64,000 bases of DNA from Actinacidiphila cocklensis (GTDB lineage: Bacteria; Actinomycetota; Actinomycetes; Streptomycetales; Streptomycetaceae). The stretch is taken from positions 1 to 64,000 of the forward strand of contig NZ_CAJSLV010000055.1 of assembly GCF_907177275.1 (NCBI RefSeq), given 5' to 3'. The first letter of the stretch is position 1, and every line of letters begins with the position of its first letter. A program made the translations under genes and the position numbers. Shown in pieces: positions 26,669-37,347 of the stretch. The notes under the pieces were generated by a model. The model saw only the letters and a program-made list of their open reading frames with translations, did no database searches and was not told where the DNA came from.

Positions 26669-28381
26669 ATGGCGACGGACGACGCGACCAAGCGAATACA
26701 GCGGCGGGCACCGCGCATCGCGGCCGACCATCCGCACTACAAGTGGGTGGCGCTGTCCAACACCACCCTCGGCATGCTCATCGCCACGATCAACTCCTCG
26801 ATCGTGCTGATCTCGCTGCCCGCGATCTTCAACGGCATCAGGCTCGACCCGCTCCAGCCGGGCAACGTCAGCTACCTGCTGTGGATGCTGATGGGCTACA
26901 TGCTGGTCACCGCGGTCCTGGTGGTCACGCTCGGCCGGCTCGGCGACATCCTGGGCCGGGTCAAGATCTACAACGCCGGCTTCCTGATCTTCACCGTCAC
27001 CTCGGTGATCCTCTCCGTCGACCCGCTGCACGGCGGCGGCGGAGCGCTGTGGCTGATCGGCTGGCGGGTCGCCCAGGCCGTCGGCGGGTCCATGCTGATG
27101 GCCAACTCGGCGGCGATCATCACCGACGCCTTCCCGGCCCGGCAGCGCGGCATGGCCCTCGGGGTGAACATGGTCGCCGGCATCGCCGGCTCCTTCATCG
27201 GCCTGGTCCTCGGCGGCCTGCTCGCCGAGTGGAACTGGCGCTCCATCTTCTGGGTCAACGTGCCGATCGGCATCGTCGGCACCGTGTGGGCGTACCGCTC
27301 GCTGCACGAGACCGGGATACGCCGCCCGGCGAAGATGGACTGGTGGGGCAACATCACCTTCGCGGTCGGCCTGACCGCGCTGCTGGCCGGCATCACCTAC
27401 GGCATCCAGCCCTACGGCGGCCACACCATGGGCTGGACCAACCCCTGGGTGCTCGCCGGGCTGTTCGGCGGCGTCGCGACGCTGGTCGCCTTCTGCCTGA
27501 TCGAGAACAAGGTCGCCGAGCCGATGTTCCCGCTCAAGCTGTTCCGCAACGCGGCCTTCGCCGGCGGCAACGCTGCCACCCTGCTGGGCTCCATCGCCCG
27601 CGGCGGCCTGCAGTTCATGCTCATCATCTGGCTGCAGGGCATCTGGCTGCCGCTGCACGGCTACAACTACGCCGACACCCCGCTGTGGGCCGGCATCTAC
27701 CTGCTGCCGCTGACCGTCGGCTTCCTGGCCGCGGGACCCGTCGCCGGCGCGCTGTCCGACCGCTACGGCGCCCGGCTCTTCGCCGCCTCCGGCTTCGTGG
27801 TGATGGCCGGGTCCTTCGCCGGGCTGCTGCTGATCCCCACCGACTTCAGCTACTGGGTCTTCGCGCTTGTGGTCTTCCTCAACGGCCTCGGCGGCGGCCT
27901 GTTCGCCGCGCCCAACACCTCGATCATCATGGCCAGCGTGCCCGCGGAGTCCCGCGGCGCCGCCTCCGGCATGCGCGCGACCTTCCAGAACGCCGGCATG
28001 GTGCTCTCCATCGGCGTGTTCTTCTCGCTGATGGTCGCGGGCCTGGCCCGCTCGCTGCCGCACACCCTCAGCTCCGGCCTGACAGCCCAGGGCGTGCCCG
28101 CGGCCAACGCCCACGCGGTCGCCAACCTGCCCCCGGTCGGCACCCTCTTCGCGGCCTTCCTCGGCTACAACCCGATCCAGCAGCTGCTCGGCCCCGACCT
28201 GCTCGGCAGGCTGCCCGCGGCCAACGCGCACACCCTGACCGGCCGGGAGTTCTTCCCGCACCTGATCTCGGGTCCCTTCCACGACGGCCTGGTCGTGGTG
28301 TTCGCCCTGGCGATCGTGATGTCCTTGGTCGCAGCAGGGGCGTCGCTGATCCGCAGCCGCCGCACCGGCACGGACAGCTGA
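26669..28381 (+). CDS. MFS drug exporter, DHA2 (14-TM) type
   Basis: A 570-residue integral membrane transporter of the EmrB/QacA group. It has the motif A-like loop [13 protein letters not shown] and a second loop [13 protein letters not shown]. Membrane segments are evident throughout ([60 protein letters not shown]). It should export drugs or toxic organic compounds by proton antiport; the substrate is unknown. The MarR regulator gene follows 28 bases downstream, and a MarR-type palindrome precedes the gene, so the pair is probably a substrate-inducible efflux operon. ATG 26669 follows GAAGGG; GTG 26657 is an alternative. Confidence 0.9.
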   Translation: MATDDATKRIQRRAPRIAADHPHYKWVALSNTTLGMLIATINSSIVLISLPAIFNGIRLDPLQPGNVSYLLWMLMGYMLVTAVLVVTLGRLGDILGRVKIYNAGFLIFTVTSVILSVDPLHGGGGALWLIGWRVAQAVGGSMLMANSAAIITDAFPARQRGMALGVNMVAGIAGSFIGLVLGGLLAEWNWRSIFWVNVPIGIVGTVWAYRSLHETGIRRPAKMDWWGNITFAVGLTALLAGITYGIQPYGGHTMGWTNPWVLAGLFGGVATLVAFCLIENKVAEPMFPLKLFRNAAFAGGNAATLLGSIARGGLQFMLIIWLQGIWLPLHGYNYADTPLWAGIYLLPLTVGFLAAGPVAGALSDRYGARLFAASGFVVMAGSFAGLLLIPTDFSYWVFALVVFLNGLGGGLFAAPNTSIIMASVPAESRGAASGMRATFQNAGMVLSIGVFFSLMVAGLARSLPHTLSSGLTAQGVPAANAHAVANLPPVGTLFAAFLGYNPIQQLLGPDLLGRLPAANAHTLTGREFFPHLISGPFHDGLVVVFALAIVMSLVAAGASLIRSRRTGTDS

Positions 28382-28409
28382 CCGCGGCACACCCAGGAGG
28401 CGCCCCGCC

Positions 28410-28919
28410 ATGACCGACACCGACGGGCGCGGGGCGCCCTCCTCGACGGCCGTGCCCCGGCTGCGGCTGGTCATCGCCCGGCTCTACCGGCAGCTGGCGC
28501 AGGCCTCGGGCGACGACCTCAACCTCACCTACGCCCAGCTGTCCGCGCTGGCCAGGACCCAGGAGCACGGCCCGCTGCGGATCGGCGAGCTGGCCGCGCA
28601 CGAGCAGGTCGCGGCGCCCTCGCTGACCCGTACGGTGGCGCCGCTGGCCGCCGCCGGCCTGGTCAGCAAGCAGCCCGACCCCTCCGACCGCCGCTCCTGG
28701 CTGGTCACCATCACCCCGCAGGGCGCCGACCTGCTCGGCCGCATCCGCCGCGAGCGCTCCGAGCTGCTGGCCCGCCGTATCGCCAGGCTCGACCCCGGCC
28801 AGCTCGACGCGCTGCTCGCGGCCCTGCCCGTACTGGAGCAGCTGCTGACCGAACCGGAGCCGGAAGGCGACCCCGATCCCGCGCCCGGGGCCGACTCGCC
28901 CGGGGCCGACCGGGCCTGA
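28410..28919 (+). CDS. MarR-family transcriptional regulator
   Basis: A 169-residue winged-helix regulator. The DNA-binding region runs from [20 protein letters not shown] through [20 protein letters not shown] and the wing [19 protein letters not shown]. The C-terminal tail is acidic and Pro/Asp-rich ([18 protein letters not shown]), beyond the usual family length of about 150. AGGAGG lies 9 bases before ATG 28410. It is the second gene of the operon with the MFS exporter and presumably binds the palindrome at 26617-26642, being released by an exporter substrate. It ends 5 bases from the converging MFS gene. Confidence 0.92.
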   Translation: MTDTDGRGAPSSTAVPRLRLVIARLYRQLAQASGDDLNLTYAQLSALARTQEHGPLRIGELAAHEQVAAPSLTRTVAPLAAAGLVSKQPDPSDRRSWLVTITPQGADLLGRIRRERSELLARRIARLDPGQLDALLAALPVLEQLLTEPEPEGDPDPAPGADSPGADRA

Positions 28920-28923
28920 CCGG

Positions 28924-30432
28924 TCACTGCCGGCGCGCGCCGCTGGTGCCCGGCTCCAGCGGCGGAGCCGAGAAGCCGCAGTTCGCCCGGCACTCCGGCA
29001 GCACCCCGGTAGCGCCCTCCTCCTCGCCCAGCCCGCCCTTCGGCACCAGCGTGAAGGCCAGCAGCGCCGCGAGCAGGCACAGCCCCGCGCAGATCAGCAT
29101 CGACGAGCTGAAGGCGTCGTTGACCTTCTGCGGCGAGCGGTAGGCCTGGTCGGAAAGGCCCACCGCGAGCGGCAGCGCGGCGACGATCAGCAGCTGCGCC
29201 ACCCGGGCCGCCGCGTTGTTCACACCGCTGGCGATCCCGGCGTGGTCCACGTCCACCGACGCCAGCACCGTGGCCGTCAGCGGCGCCACGAACAGGCTCA
29301 TCCCCAGCCCCTGCACCACCACGGCGGGCAGCACGTCCACCCAGTACGACGAGGAGTCAGGACTGAGCCTGATGAGCAGCAGCAGCCCTGCCGCCGTCAC
29401 CAGCGGCCCCACCGTCAGCGGCAGCCGCGGCCCGATCCGCTGGGCCAGCGCGCCGGCCGGCGCCGACAGCAGCAGCATCAGCACCGTCACCGGCAGCGTC
29501 GCCAGCCCCGCCCGCAGCGCGCTGTAGCCGGCCGCGATCTGCAACTGCACCGGCAGGATGAAGAACACCCCGCCGATCGCCGCGTACAGACACAGCGTCA
29601 CCACGTTTATCGAGGTGAACAGCCGGGAGGAGAACACCGACAGCGGCAGCATCGGATGCTCGCGGCTGCGCTCGGTCCGCACGAAGGCCACCCCGCAGGC
29701 GACCCCCGCCACCGCGGGCAGCGCGACCGACGTCCACGACGGATGGCTCGACGCGGCGATCAGCGCGTAGGTGATGCCGGCCAGGCACAGTGCGGCCAGC
29801 GCCGCGCCGCGCACGTCGAAACTGCCGGTCGCCGTACGGTCGCGGCTCTCCGGTACGTGGCGGACCGCGATGGCCACCACCGCGGCGGCCAGCGGCAGGT
29901 TGACCAGGAAGATCCACCGCCAGCCGGGGCCGTCGACCAGCCAGCCGCCGAGGAACGGGCCGACCGCGCCCGCCACCCCGCCCAGGCCCGACCAGGCGCC
30001 GACCGCCTTGGCCCGGTCCTCGGGCCTGAAGGTCGACTGCACCAGCGCCAGCGAACCCGGCGTCAGCAGCGCACCGCCCACGCCCTGCAGAGCCCGGGCG
30101 GCGATCAGCACCCCGCTGCCGGGCGCGGCCCCGCACGCCGCGGAGGCCAGCGCGAACCACACCACGCCGATGACGAAGACCTTGCGGCGCCCGTAGCGGT
30201 CGCCGAGCCCGCCGCCCAGCAGGATCAGGCCGGCCAGCGTCAGCAGATAGCCGTTCACCGTCCACTGGAGGTCCGCAAGTGTGGCGCCGAGGTCCTCGCC
30301 GATCCGCGGAAGTGCGATGTTCACGATGGTGCCGTCGAGCAGCGCCATCCCGGAGCCGAGAACGGTACAGGCCAGTACCCAGCGGCCGGTTGCGGACGCC
30401 AGCGGTACACCGGCGGCGGACTCGGAAGGCAT
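28924..30432 (-). CDS. MFS transporter, DHA2 (14-TM) type
   Basis: A 502-residue integral membrane protein with [19 protein letters not shown] in the first segment, the motif A loop [17 protein letters not shown], and motif C-like [11 protein letters not shown] and [15 protein letters not shown] regions. It is a proton-driven multidrug-type exporter. The C-terminal tail ends with [16 protein letters not shown], two Cys three residues apart, found in several actinobacterial transporters of this group. No regulator is adjacent on its strand, and it converges on the MarR gene almost without a gap. No strong ribosome binding site precedes ATG 30432. Confidence 0.88.
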   Translation of the reverse strand: MPSESAAGVPLASATGRWVLACTVLGSGMALLDGTIVNIALPRIGEDLGATLADLQWTVNGYLLTLAGLILLGGGLGDRYGRRKVFVIGVVWFALASAACGAAPGSGVLIAARALQGVGGALLTPGSLALVQSTFRPEDRAKAVGAWSGLGGVAGAVGPFLGGWLVDGPGWRWIFLVNLPLAAAVVAIAVRHVPESRDRTATGSFDVRGAALAALCLAGITYALIAASSHPSWTSVALPAVAGVACGVAFVRTERSREHPMLPLSVFSSRLFTSINVVTLCLYAAIGGVFFILPVQLQIAAGYSALRAGLATLPVTVLMLLLSAPAGALAQRIGPRLPLTVGPLVTAAGLLLLIRLSPDSSSYWVDVLPAVVVQGLGMSLFVAPLTATVLASVDVDHAGIASGVNNAAARVAQLLIVAALPLAVGLSDQAYRSPQKVNDAFSSSMLICAGLCLLAALLAFTLVPKGGLGEEEGATGVLPECRANCGFSAPPLEPGTSGARRQ

Positions 30433-30585
30433 AGCCGCACTCTATGGTGTCCGGCCCGGTGGCCGGGGGTAGGCCCCCCGCGGGAGCGTCGTGGCTCGCG
30501 AGGGCGGTGCGGTGCGACGACGCGGGCCCGGCACGGACAACAATGGACGCGCAGGACGAAGCAAGCCGTAGCGAAGGAGACGAGG

Positions 30586-32226
<1,641 letters not shown>

Positions 32227-32238
32227 CCGCGGCCGTAT

Positions 32239-32270
32239 CGCCGGGGGTCCCGTGCGCGGGACCCCCGGCG
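32239..32270. terminator. 14-bp-stem hairpin in convergent gap
   Basis: CGCCGGGGGTCCCG pairs perfectly with CGGGACCCCCGGCG around TGCG, between the ends of pgm (32226) and the ABC exporter gene (32275). Probably bidirectional. Confidence 0.85.
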
Positions 32271-32274
32271 GCGG

Positions 32275-34041
32275 TCAGGCCAGCTGGGCGGCCTGCAGGC
32301 CCGCGTACGCGCCGCCGCCGCGCAGCAGTTCGGCGTGCGAGCCGATCTCCGCGATCCGGCCCCCGTCGAGCACCACGATCCGGTCGGCGTTCCTGATGGT
32401 GGACAGCCGGTGCGCCACCACGAAGACCGTACGGCCGCGCACCAGGCGGGTGAGCGCCTGCTGCACCAGCGCCTCGGAGCGCGAGTCGAGCGCCGAGGTG
32501 GCCTCGTCGAGGATCAGCACCCGGGGGTCGCGGATCAGCGCCCGGGCGATCGCCAGCCGCTGCTTCTGCCCGCCCGACAGCCGGGCGCCGCGCTCGCCGA
32601 CGACCGTGTCGAGGCCGTGCGGCAGCCGGTCGATGAACTCCAGCGCGTTGGCGTCCCGCAGCGCCGCCCGCACCCGCTCCTCCGGCACGTCGTCCATGCC
32701 GTAGGTGACGTTCTCGCGGATGCTGCCCTCGAACAGGATCGACTCCTGCGGTACCACGGAAAGCCAGCTGCGGTAGTCGCGCAGATCCAGTGTCTCCATG
32801 TCGACACCGTCGAGCAGGATGCTGCCCTCGGTCGGCCGCAGGAAGCCGATCACCAGGTTCAGCACGGTCGACTTGCCCGCTCCCGAGCCGCCGACCAGCG
32901 CGATCGTCTCACCGGGCCGCACATCCAGGTCGAAGCCGCTGACCGACGGCCGGTCCGCCTCCGGGTAGGTGTGGCCGACGCCGCGGAACTCGAACCGCCC
33001 CAGCACACCGGCCACCGGCGCCTTGCCGTTGTTCTGCTCCAGGTCGGGCGCCTGCAGCACCTCGCCGATCGAGCGGACCGACTCCAGGCCCTTGCCGATC
33101 TGCGGGGTCAGGGTCAGCAGCGTGGTGACCGAGCCGGTGAGGCTGGAGAAGTACGCGCTGAGCATCACCACCGTGCCGGGCGTGATGCTCAGCCAGCCGT
33201 AGTACGCGACCAGCGCCGAGCCCGCCAGGCAGGCGACGCCGATCGCGTTGAGCAGGATCCAGGCCAGCGAGCCGAACCAGCCGTTGAGCCGGTCCAGCCG
33301 CAGGCCGGCGTGCAGCACCTCGCCCAGCGTGCGGTCCACCCGGTGCAGCGCGGTGTTCTCCAGGCCGTGGGCGCGGGTGATCGGGATCAGCGCGGTCATC
33401 TCGTTGACCCGCGAGGACAGTTGCTCGACCTGCTGGCGGAAGGACTCGTTGCGTTCCCGCAGCCGGCGCCGCAGCTTGACCACCAGGACGGCGGAGGCGG
33501 GCACCACGACCATGTAGACCGGCAGGAAGGCCGGCGCCTGGATGCCGATCACCACCAGCCCGCCGGTCAGCGTGGCTATCGCGGCCAGCCCGTTGTCCGC
33601 GGTCTGCTGCGCCGCGGTCTCGATCGCCTCGACGTCCCTGATCACCTTGGCCTGCAGCACACCGGCGCTGACCCGGGAGTGGTAGCCGATGGACAGCTGC
33701 TGCATCCGGTGGCAGAGCGCGGTCCGCAGCCGGGTGCCGGTGCGGCGGATGGAACCCTGCATGCAGCGGACGTACGCCATGTGCAGCGGCAGGTTGAGCA
33801 CCAGGATCACCAGCAGCACGGCGGAATTCCACCACAGCACGGAGATCGGGCGGTGCTGGACGACGACGTCCACGACGTTGGCGGTGATCAGCGGCAGCAG
33901 CCACACCGGGGTGTGCTTGCCGAAGAACGCGGCGACGGCCAGGGCGACCCGGCGCCGGTCGGGGTGGAAGAGGTAGAGGAGGGTTCTTACGGGGTGCTCG
34001 CCACGGTAGCGGTGGCTGAGCGTGCCTTGCGGCAACGCCAT
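32275..34041 (-). CDS. ABC exporter half-transporter (membrane domain fused to ATPase)
   Basis: A 588-residue protein with an N-terminal six-helix ABC membrane domain (about 30-320) and a C-terminal ATPase (about 345-588): Walker A GGSGAGKST, Q-loop VVPQESILF, signature LSGGQKQR, Walker B VLILDEATSALD, and switch His in VVAHRLST. All catalytic residues are intact. It should work as a homodimer, or with a partner encoded elsewhere, to export lipids, peptides or drugs. GAGGAG precedes ATG 34041. No second half-transporter gene is adjacent, so a homodimer is likelier. Confidence 0.9.
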   Translation of the reverse strand: MALPQGTLSHRYRGEHPVRTLLYLFHPDRRRVALAVAAFFGKHTPVWLLPLITANVVDVVVQHRPISVLWWNSAVLLVILVLNLPLHMAYVRCMQGSIRRTGTRLRTALCHRMQQLSIGYHSRVSAGVLQAKVIRDVEAIETAAQQTADNGLAAIATLTGGLVVIGIQAPAFLPVYMVVVPASAVLVVKLRRRLRERNESFRQQVEQLSSRVNEMTALIPITRAHGLENTALHRVDRTLGEVLHAGLRLDRLNGWFGSLAWILLNAIGVACLAGSALVAYYGWLSITPGTVVMLSAYFSSLTGSVTTLLTLTPQIGKGLESVRSIGEVLQAPDLEQNNGKAPVAGVLGRFEFRGVGHTYPEADRPSVSGFDLDVRPGETIALVGGSGAGKSTVLNLVIGFLRPTEGSILLDGVDMETLDLRDYRSWLSVVPQESILFEGSIRENVTYGMDDVPEERVRAALRDANALEFIDRLPHGLDTVVGERGARLSGGQKQRLAIARALIRDPRVLILDEATSALDSRSEALVQQALTRLVRGRTVFVVAHRLSTIRNADRIVVLDGGRIAEIGSHAELLRGGGAYAGLQAAQLA

Positions 34042-34158
34042 TGCAGGCTCCTCGAATCACGTCTTCGCGGTGATGCGGTTAAGTGCGGTTCCGGGCGCAC
34101 CGATCGGCACCTCGGCGCTGAGGTGCTGAAGGCGTTCATGTGCGCGCATCCACCCTAT

Positions 34159-34186
34159 GGCCCGGGCGGCCTGCGGCGCCCGGGCC
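34159..34186 (-). terminator. 9-bp-stem hairpin after the dehydrogenase gene
   Basis: GGCCCGGGC pairs with GCCCGGGCC around a 10-base loop, 40 bases downstream of the stop of the minus-strand dehydrogenase (34226). Confidence 0.6.
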
Positions 34187-34225
34187 TTTACCGGCGGGAC
34201 CCGCTGGTCGGGGAGCCGCCCGCGG

Positions 34226-35311
34226 TCACATCACCACGACGGAGCGCAGCACGTCGCCGGCCTGCATGCGGGTGAAGGCGTCCTCGATCTCGTCGAGCGC
34301 GATGGTCTCGCTGACGAACGCGCCCAGGTCGAGCCGCCCCTGGAGATGCAGGTCGATCAGCATCGGGAAGTCGCGCGAGGGCAGGCAGTCGCCGTACCAC
34401 GACGACTTGAGCGCGCCGCCGCGGCCGAAGACGTCCAGCAGCGGGATCTCCAGCTGCATCTCCGGGGTGGGCACCCCGACCAGCACGACGGTGCCGGCCA
34501 GGTCCCTGGCGTAGAACGCCTGCCGGTAGGTCTCGGGGCGGCCGACCGCCTCGATCACCACGTCGGCGCCATGGCCGCCGGTCAGCCCGCGGATCGCCTC
34601 GACGGGGTCCCGGTCACGGGAGTTGACGGTGTGGGTGGCGCCCAGGGCGGAGGCGGTGGCGAGCTTGCGGTCGTCGAGGTCCACCGCGATGATCCGGGCG
34701 GCGCCGGCCAGCCGGGCGCCGGCGACCGCCGCGTTGCCCACCCCGCCGCAGCCGATCACCGCGACCGAGTCGCCGCGGCCGACCGCACCGGTGTTGACCG
34801 CCGCGCCGATCCCGGCCATCACCCCGCAGCCGAGCAGCCCGGCCACCGACGGCGACACCGACGGGTCGACCTTGGTGCACTGCCCGGCCGCCACCAGGGT
34901 CTTCTCCGCGAAGGCGCCGATACCCAGGGCCGGGGTCAGCACCGTGCCGTTCGCGGTGGTCATCTTCTGCCGGGCGTTGTGGGTGTCGAAGCAGTACCAG
35001 GGCCGCCCGCGCCGGCACGCCCGGCACCGGCCGCACACCGCACGCCAGTTGAGGATCACGAAGTCGCCGGGCGCAACCTCGGTGACGCCGTCCCCGACCT
35101 CCTCGACCAGGCCGGCGGCCTCGTGCCCGAGCAGGTAGGGGAAGTCCTCGCCGATCCCGCCCTGCCGGTAGTGCAGGTCGGTGTGGCAGACCCCGCACGC
35201 CTGGACCCGCACCACCGCCTCGCCGGGACCCGGGTCAGGCACCGTGACCGTCTCGATCCGCACCCGCTCGCCCTTGCCGGGCGCGAGCACCCCGCGGACT
35301 TCCTGTGCCAT
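34226..35311 (-). CDS. Zinc alcohol dehydrogenase, S-(hydroxymethyl)mycothiol dehydrogenase type
   Basis: A 361-residue medium-chain dehydrogenase. The catalytic zinc site is in CGVCHTDLH and [12 protein letters not shown], four structural-zinc Cys in [15 protein letters not shown], and the NAD-binding motif in [14 protein letters not shown]. The N-terminal and C-terminal sequence resembles mycothiol-dependent formaldehyde dehydrogenase / S-nitrosomycothiol reductase (MscR) of actinobacteria, which oxidises the mycothiol adduct of formaldehyde and reduces nitrosylated mycothiol. AAGGAGGG lies 7 bases before ATG 35311. The mycothiol assignment is by family; a general alcohol dehydrogenase is the alternative. 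Other mycothiol-type enzymes occur in the window, but none is adjacent. Confidence 0.85.
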   Translation of the reverse strand: MAQEVRGVLAPGKGERVRIETVTVPDPGPGEAVVRVQACGVCHTDLHYRQGGIGEDFPYLLGHEAAGLVEEVGDGVTEVAPGDFVILNWRAVCGRCRACRRGRPWYCFDTHNARQKMTTANGTVLTPALGIGAFAEKTLVAAGQCTKVDPSVSPSVAGLLGCGVMAGIGAAVNTGAVGRGDSVAVIGCGGVGNAAVAGARLAGAARIIAVDLDDRKLATASALGATHTVNSRDRDPVEAIRGLTGGHGADVVIEAVGRPETYRQAFYARDLAGTVVLVGVPTPEMQLEIPLLDVFGRGGALKSSWYGDCLPSRDFPMLIDLHLQGRLDLGAFVSETIALDEIEDAFTRMQAGDVLRSVVVM

Positions 35312-35452
35312 GGCTGAGCCCTCCTTCGCGACGTCCCACCGCCGACCATAGGCGCCGGGGACGCCCCTTCGGCAGTACGCGGCGGCGGCCGACCGGGTGG
35401 TGCCGCGCCCGCCGGACGTGCCGGGCGCGGGCGGCCGCCGCGAACCCCGCGG

Positions 35453-36184
35453 TCAGCGCCGGGCGGTGGCCCTGGCCCTGCGGTAGAGGACCGTGCCGCC
35501 GAGCAGCAGCGCCAGGCTGCCGCCGACCGCGGTGCCCACGCCCTCGGCGCCGGTGTGCGCCAGCGTCGGCGCCGCGGGAGCGGCGGGCGACACCGGCTCG
35601 GGAAGGTCGGCGGGCGGTGCCGGGATCGGAGCGTGGGCCGGCGGGGCGGGCGGCGCGTCGTCGTTGACCGCGGTGTTGCCGAAGGACGGGTTGCCGATGC
35701 CGACCACGTTCACCGAGTTGCCCGACACGTTCAGCGGCAGGTCGACCGGCAGCTGCAGCCCGTTGCCCGACAGCACCCCCGGGGAGCCGTGCGTGCTGCC
35801 CGCGGCGTGCGCGCCGCCGCCCGAGCGGCTGCCCGCCGCGGCCGCCGACTCGTCGGCCGCGGCACCGGCGTGCCGGGCCGGGCGGGCGGCGCTCTTGGAC
35901 CCGGACGCGCCGGACGTCCCCGACACCGAGGACGTGGCCGACGAGGACCGGTTGGCGCACGCGTTGCCCGACACCGGGTTCAGCAGGCCGACGACGTTGA
36001 TCGTGTCCCCGCACACATTCACCGGCACATGCACGGGAACCTCTACCGAATTGCCCGACAGGACTCCCGGCGAACCCGCGGTGTCCCCTTCGGCGGCCGC
36101 ATCGGCCTGCGCGTATCCCGCGGAGGCGAGTACGCCGCCGGCGACCATCGCGGAGACAAGTCCCTTTCGGGCGAGCCTGTTCAT
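35453..36184 (-). CDS. Long chaplin with two chaplin domains and sortase signal
   Basis: A 243-residue secreted surface protein. After the signal peptide (GLVSAMVAGGVLASAGYAQA), chaplin domain 1 (about 37-76; SPGVLSGNSVEVPVHVPVNV, with Cys in VCGDTI and NACANR) and domain 2 (about 132-171; SPGVLSGNGLQLPVDLPLNV) are separated by a Ser/Ala-rich linker. A Pro/Ala wall-spanning region leads to the LAHTG sortase motif, a membrane segment (VGGSLALLLGGTVLY) and a basic tail. Long chaplins are anchored by class E sortases (LAxTG) and help aerial hyphae to breach surface tension. Domain 2 lacks both cysteines usually seen (VSGNSVN, GNTAVN). AGGAA precedes ATG 36184. Confidence 0.92.
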   Translation of the reverse strand: MNRLARKGLVSAMVAGGVLASAGYAQADAAAEGDTAGSPGVLSGNSVEVPVHVPVNVCGDTINVVGLLNPVSGNACANRSSSATSSVSGTSGASGSKSAARPARHAGAAADESAAAAGSRSGGGAHAAGSTHGSPGVLSGNGLQLPVDLPLNVSGNSVNVVGIGNPSFGNTAVNDDAPPAPPAHAPIPAPPADLPEPVSPAAPAAPTLAHTGAEGVGTAVGGSLALLLGGTVLYRRARATARR

Positions 36185-36382
36185 ACGATTCCTGCCTTCC
36201 GGACATCATCACGGGCCGTATGCCCGCACCGTGACAACGCCCCGGAGGGCCAATCGGGTCATGCCGCCGGGCAATTTCATCCCAACGGGTTTCTTCTGCC
36301 CGCCGGTTGTGACAGCCGGATATTCACACCGGAAGAGGTGGGGAGGTGAAATTCCGTACCGCCGATCGGAAGTGGTGGACCG

Positions 36383-36601
36383 TCAGGCAGCGGCCGCGTC
36401 CTGGTCCTCGATACGCTCCCGGGCCGCGGCGAGCGCCGCACCGATCTCCCGGGTGCCGGTTGTCACGCACAACGTGTAGGCGGTGTCCCGCAGCTGCTGC
36501 TCGATGCGTGGGTCGGTGCTGTCGGGGCCTGCGGCGCCTGCGGTCAGCGACTCGTAACGTGCCACCAGGTTCCGCAGGACGGTCGGGTGGGCCATCAGCA
36601 T
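36383..36601 (-). CDS. DUF5133 family small protein
   Basis: A 72-residue protein starting MLMAHPTVLRNLVARYES, the characteristic opening of DUF5133 proteins of Streptomyces, with a C-terminal helical region (GTREIGAALAAARERIEDQD). No signal peptide or membrane segment. GAGGAG lies 8 bases before ATG 36601. Function of the family is unknown; relatives often occur near secondary-metabolite or regulatory loci. It lies between the chaplin gene and a 57-codon gene on the same strand. Confidence 0.82.
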   Translation of the reverse strand: MLMAHPTVLRNLVARYESLTAGAAGPDSTDPRIEQQLRDTAYTLCVTTGTREIGAALAAARERIEDQDAAAA

Positions 36602-36753
36602 CGTGGTACTCCTCGAAGATCGGTGAAGTCGCCCCCCGTATGCCCGCTCCCGGCAGTGTGCATGCGCGATACACGCGCAGTGTCGCGCAGGTCTCATCGG
36701 CTCCTCCCGCCCCCGGCCGGCGCACCGGCGCGGCCCGGAGGCCGCGCACGGCT

Positions 36754-36799
36754 GCGGGCCGGGCGGGGGACCTGGATGAATGTCCCCCGCCCGGCCCGC
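36754..36799 (-). terminator. 18-bp-stem hairpin after the 57-codon gene
   Basis: GCGGGCCGGGCGGGGGAC at 36754-36771 pairs perfectly with 36782-36799 around a 10-base loop. It lies 39 bases downstream of the stop of the small minus-strand gene at 36839 and separates it from DUF5133. Confidence 0.85.
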
Positions 36800-36838
36800 G
36801 GGAGCCTGGCGCTGTTCGCCGTTCGTGGATTGAGTCGA

Positions 36839-37012
36839 CTAGTCGATACTGCGCAGGATGTGCGTCTCCGACAGATCGTCCTCGTATCCCGCGAGACGGA
36901 TCGGTGCGCACCTGGACCAGGTGTCCAGGGGGCCTTCGTCCTCGAGGAGCGTGGCGGTCTCGCCGCCCTGCTCCGCCGATGTCTCTTTGCGCTTGAGCTG
37001 ATCTCGTGACAC
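36839..37012 (-). CDS. 57-residue peptide gene, family unknown
   Basis: A short gene read directly from the sequence. GTG 37012 is preceded by AAGGAG with a 6-base spacer, the stop is TAG at 36839-36841, and an 18-bp-stem terminator follows. The peptide begins MSRDQLKRKETSAEQGGETA and ends ETHILRSID. It is hydrophilic, acidic in the middle (LLEDEGPLDTW), with a single Cys (SRCAPIRLAGYEDD), and has no signal peptide or membrane segment. The strong translation and termination signals argue that it is expressed. It could be a regulator-binding peptide or a precursor of a modified peptide. No modifying enzyme is adjacent, so this is only a possibility. Confidence 0.68.
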   Translation of the reverse strand: MSRDQLKRKETSAEQGGETATLLEDEGPLDTWSRCAPIRLAGYEDDLSETHILRSID

Positions 37013-37347
37013 CGCGCACTCCTTAGCGTCGCGTCGACCGGTTGCGCCCTACGCGGCCATGGCCCTGCGTCGGACGCCCGGATGGATTCCAAATTCGGGC
37101 GGTGCGGACGCGGTGGCGCCTGTTGCGGTAGCCGGAGTCGTGGCCGAGGTGGCGACTCGCTCCGGGACGGGGGCGCCCGAGGGGCCGGTACTTCCCCTGG
37201 GGCCTGCTCGTCACGCACAGCGTATTCCCGGCGACCCCGCTGCCACCAGCCGGTTTTGCCTCCGGTTCAACCGCAGGGCGCCGTCCGTACAACCGCCGGG
37301 AGACGACCCGGCCGCCGCAGCACTGGGCACTGTTGCTACCGTTTCCC
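37013..37347. other. 335-base intergenic region, divergent promoters
   Basis: Lies between the minus-strand 57-codon gene and the plus-strand MFS gene, so it must hold both promoters. I found no gene with a ribosome binding site and no clear palindrome. Open frames across it are compositional. Confidence 0.4.
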
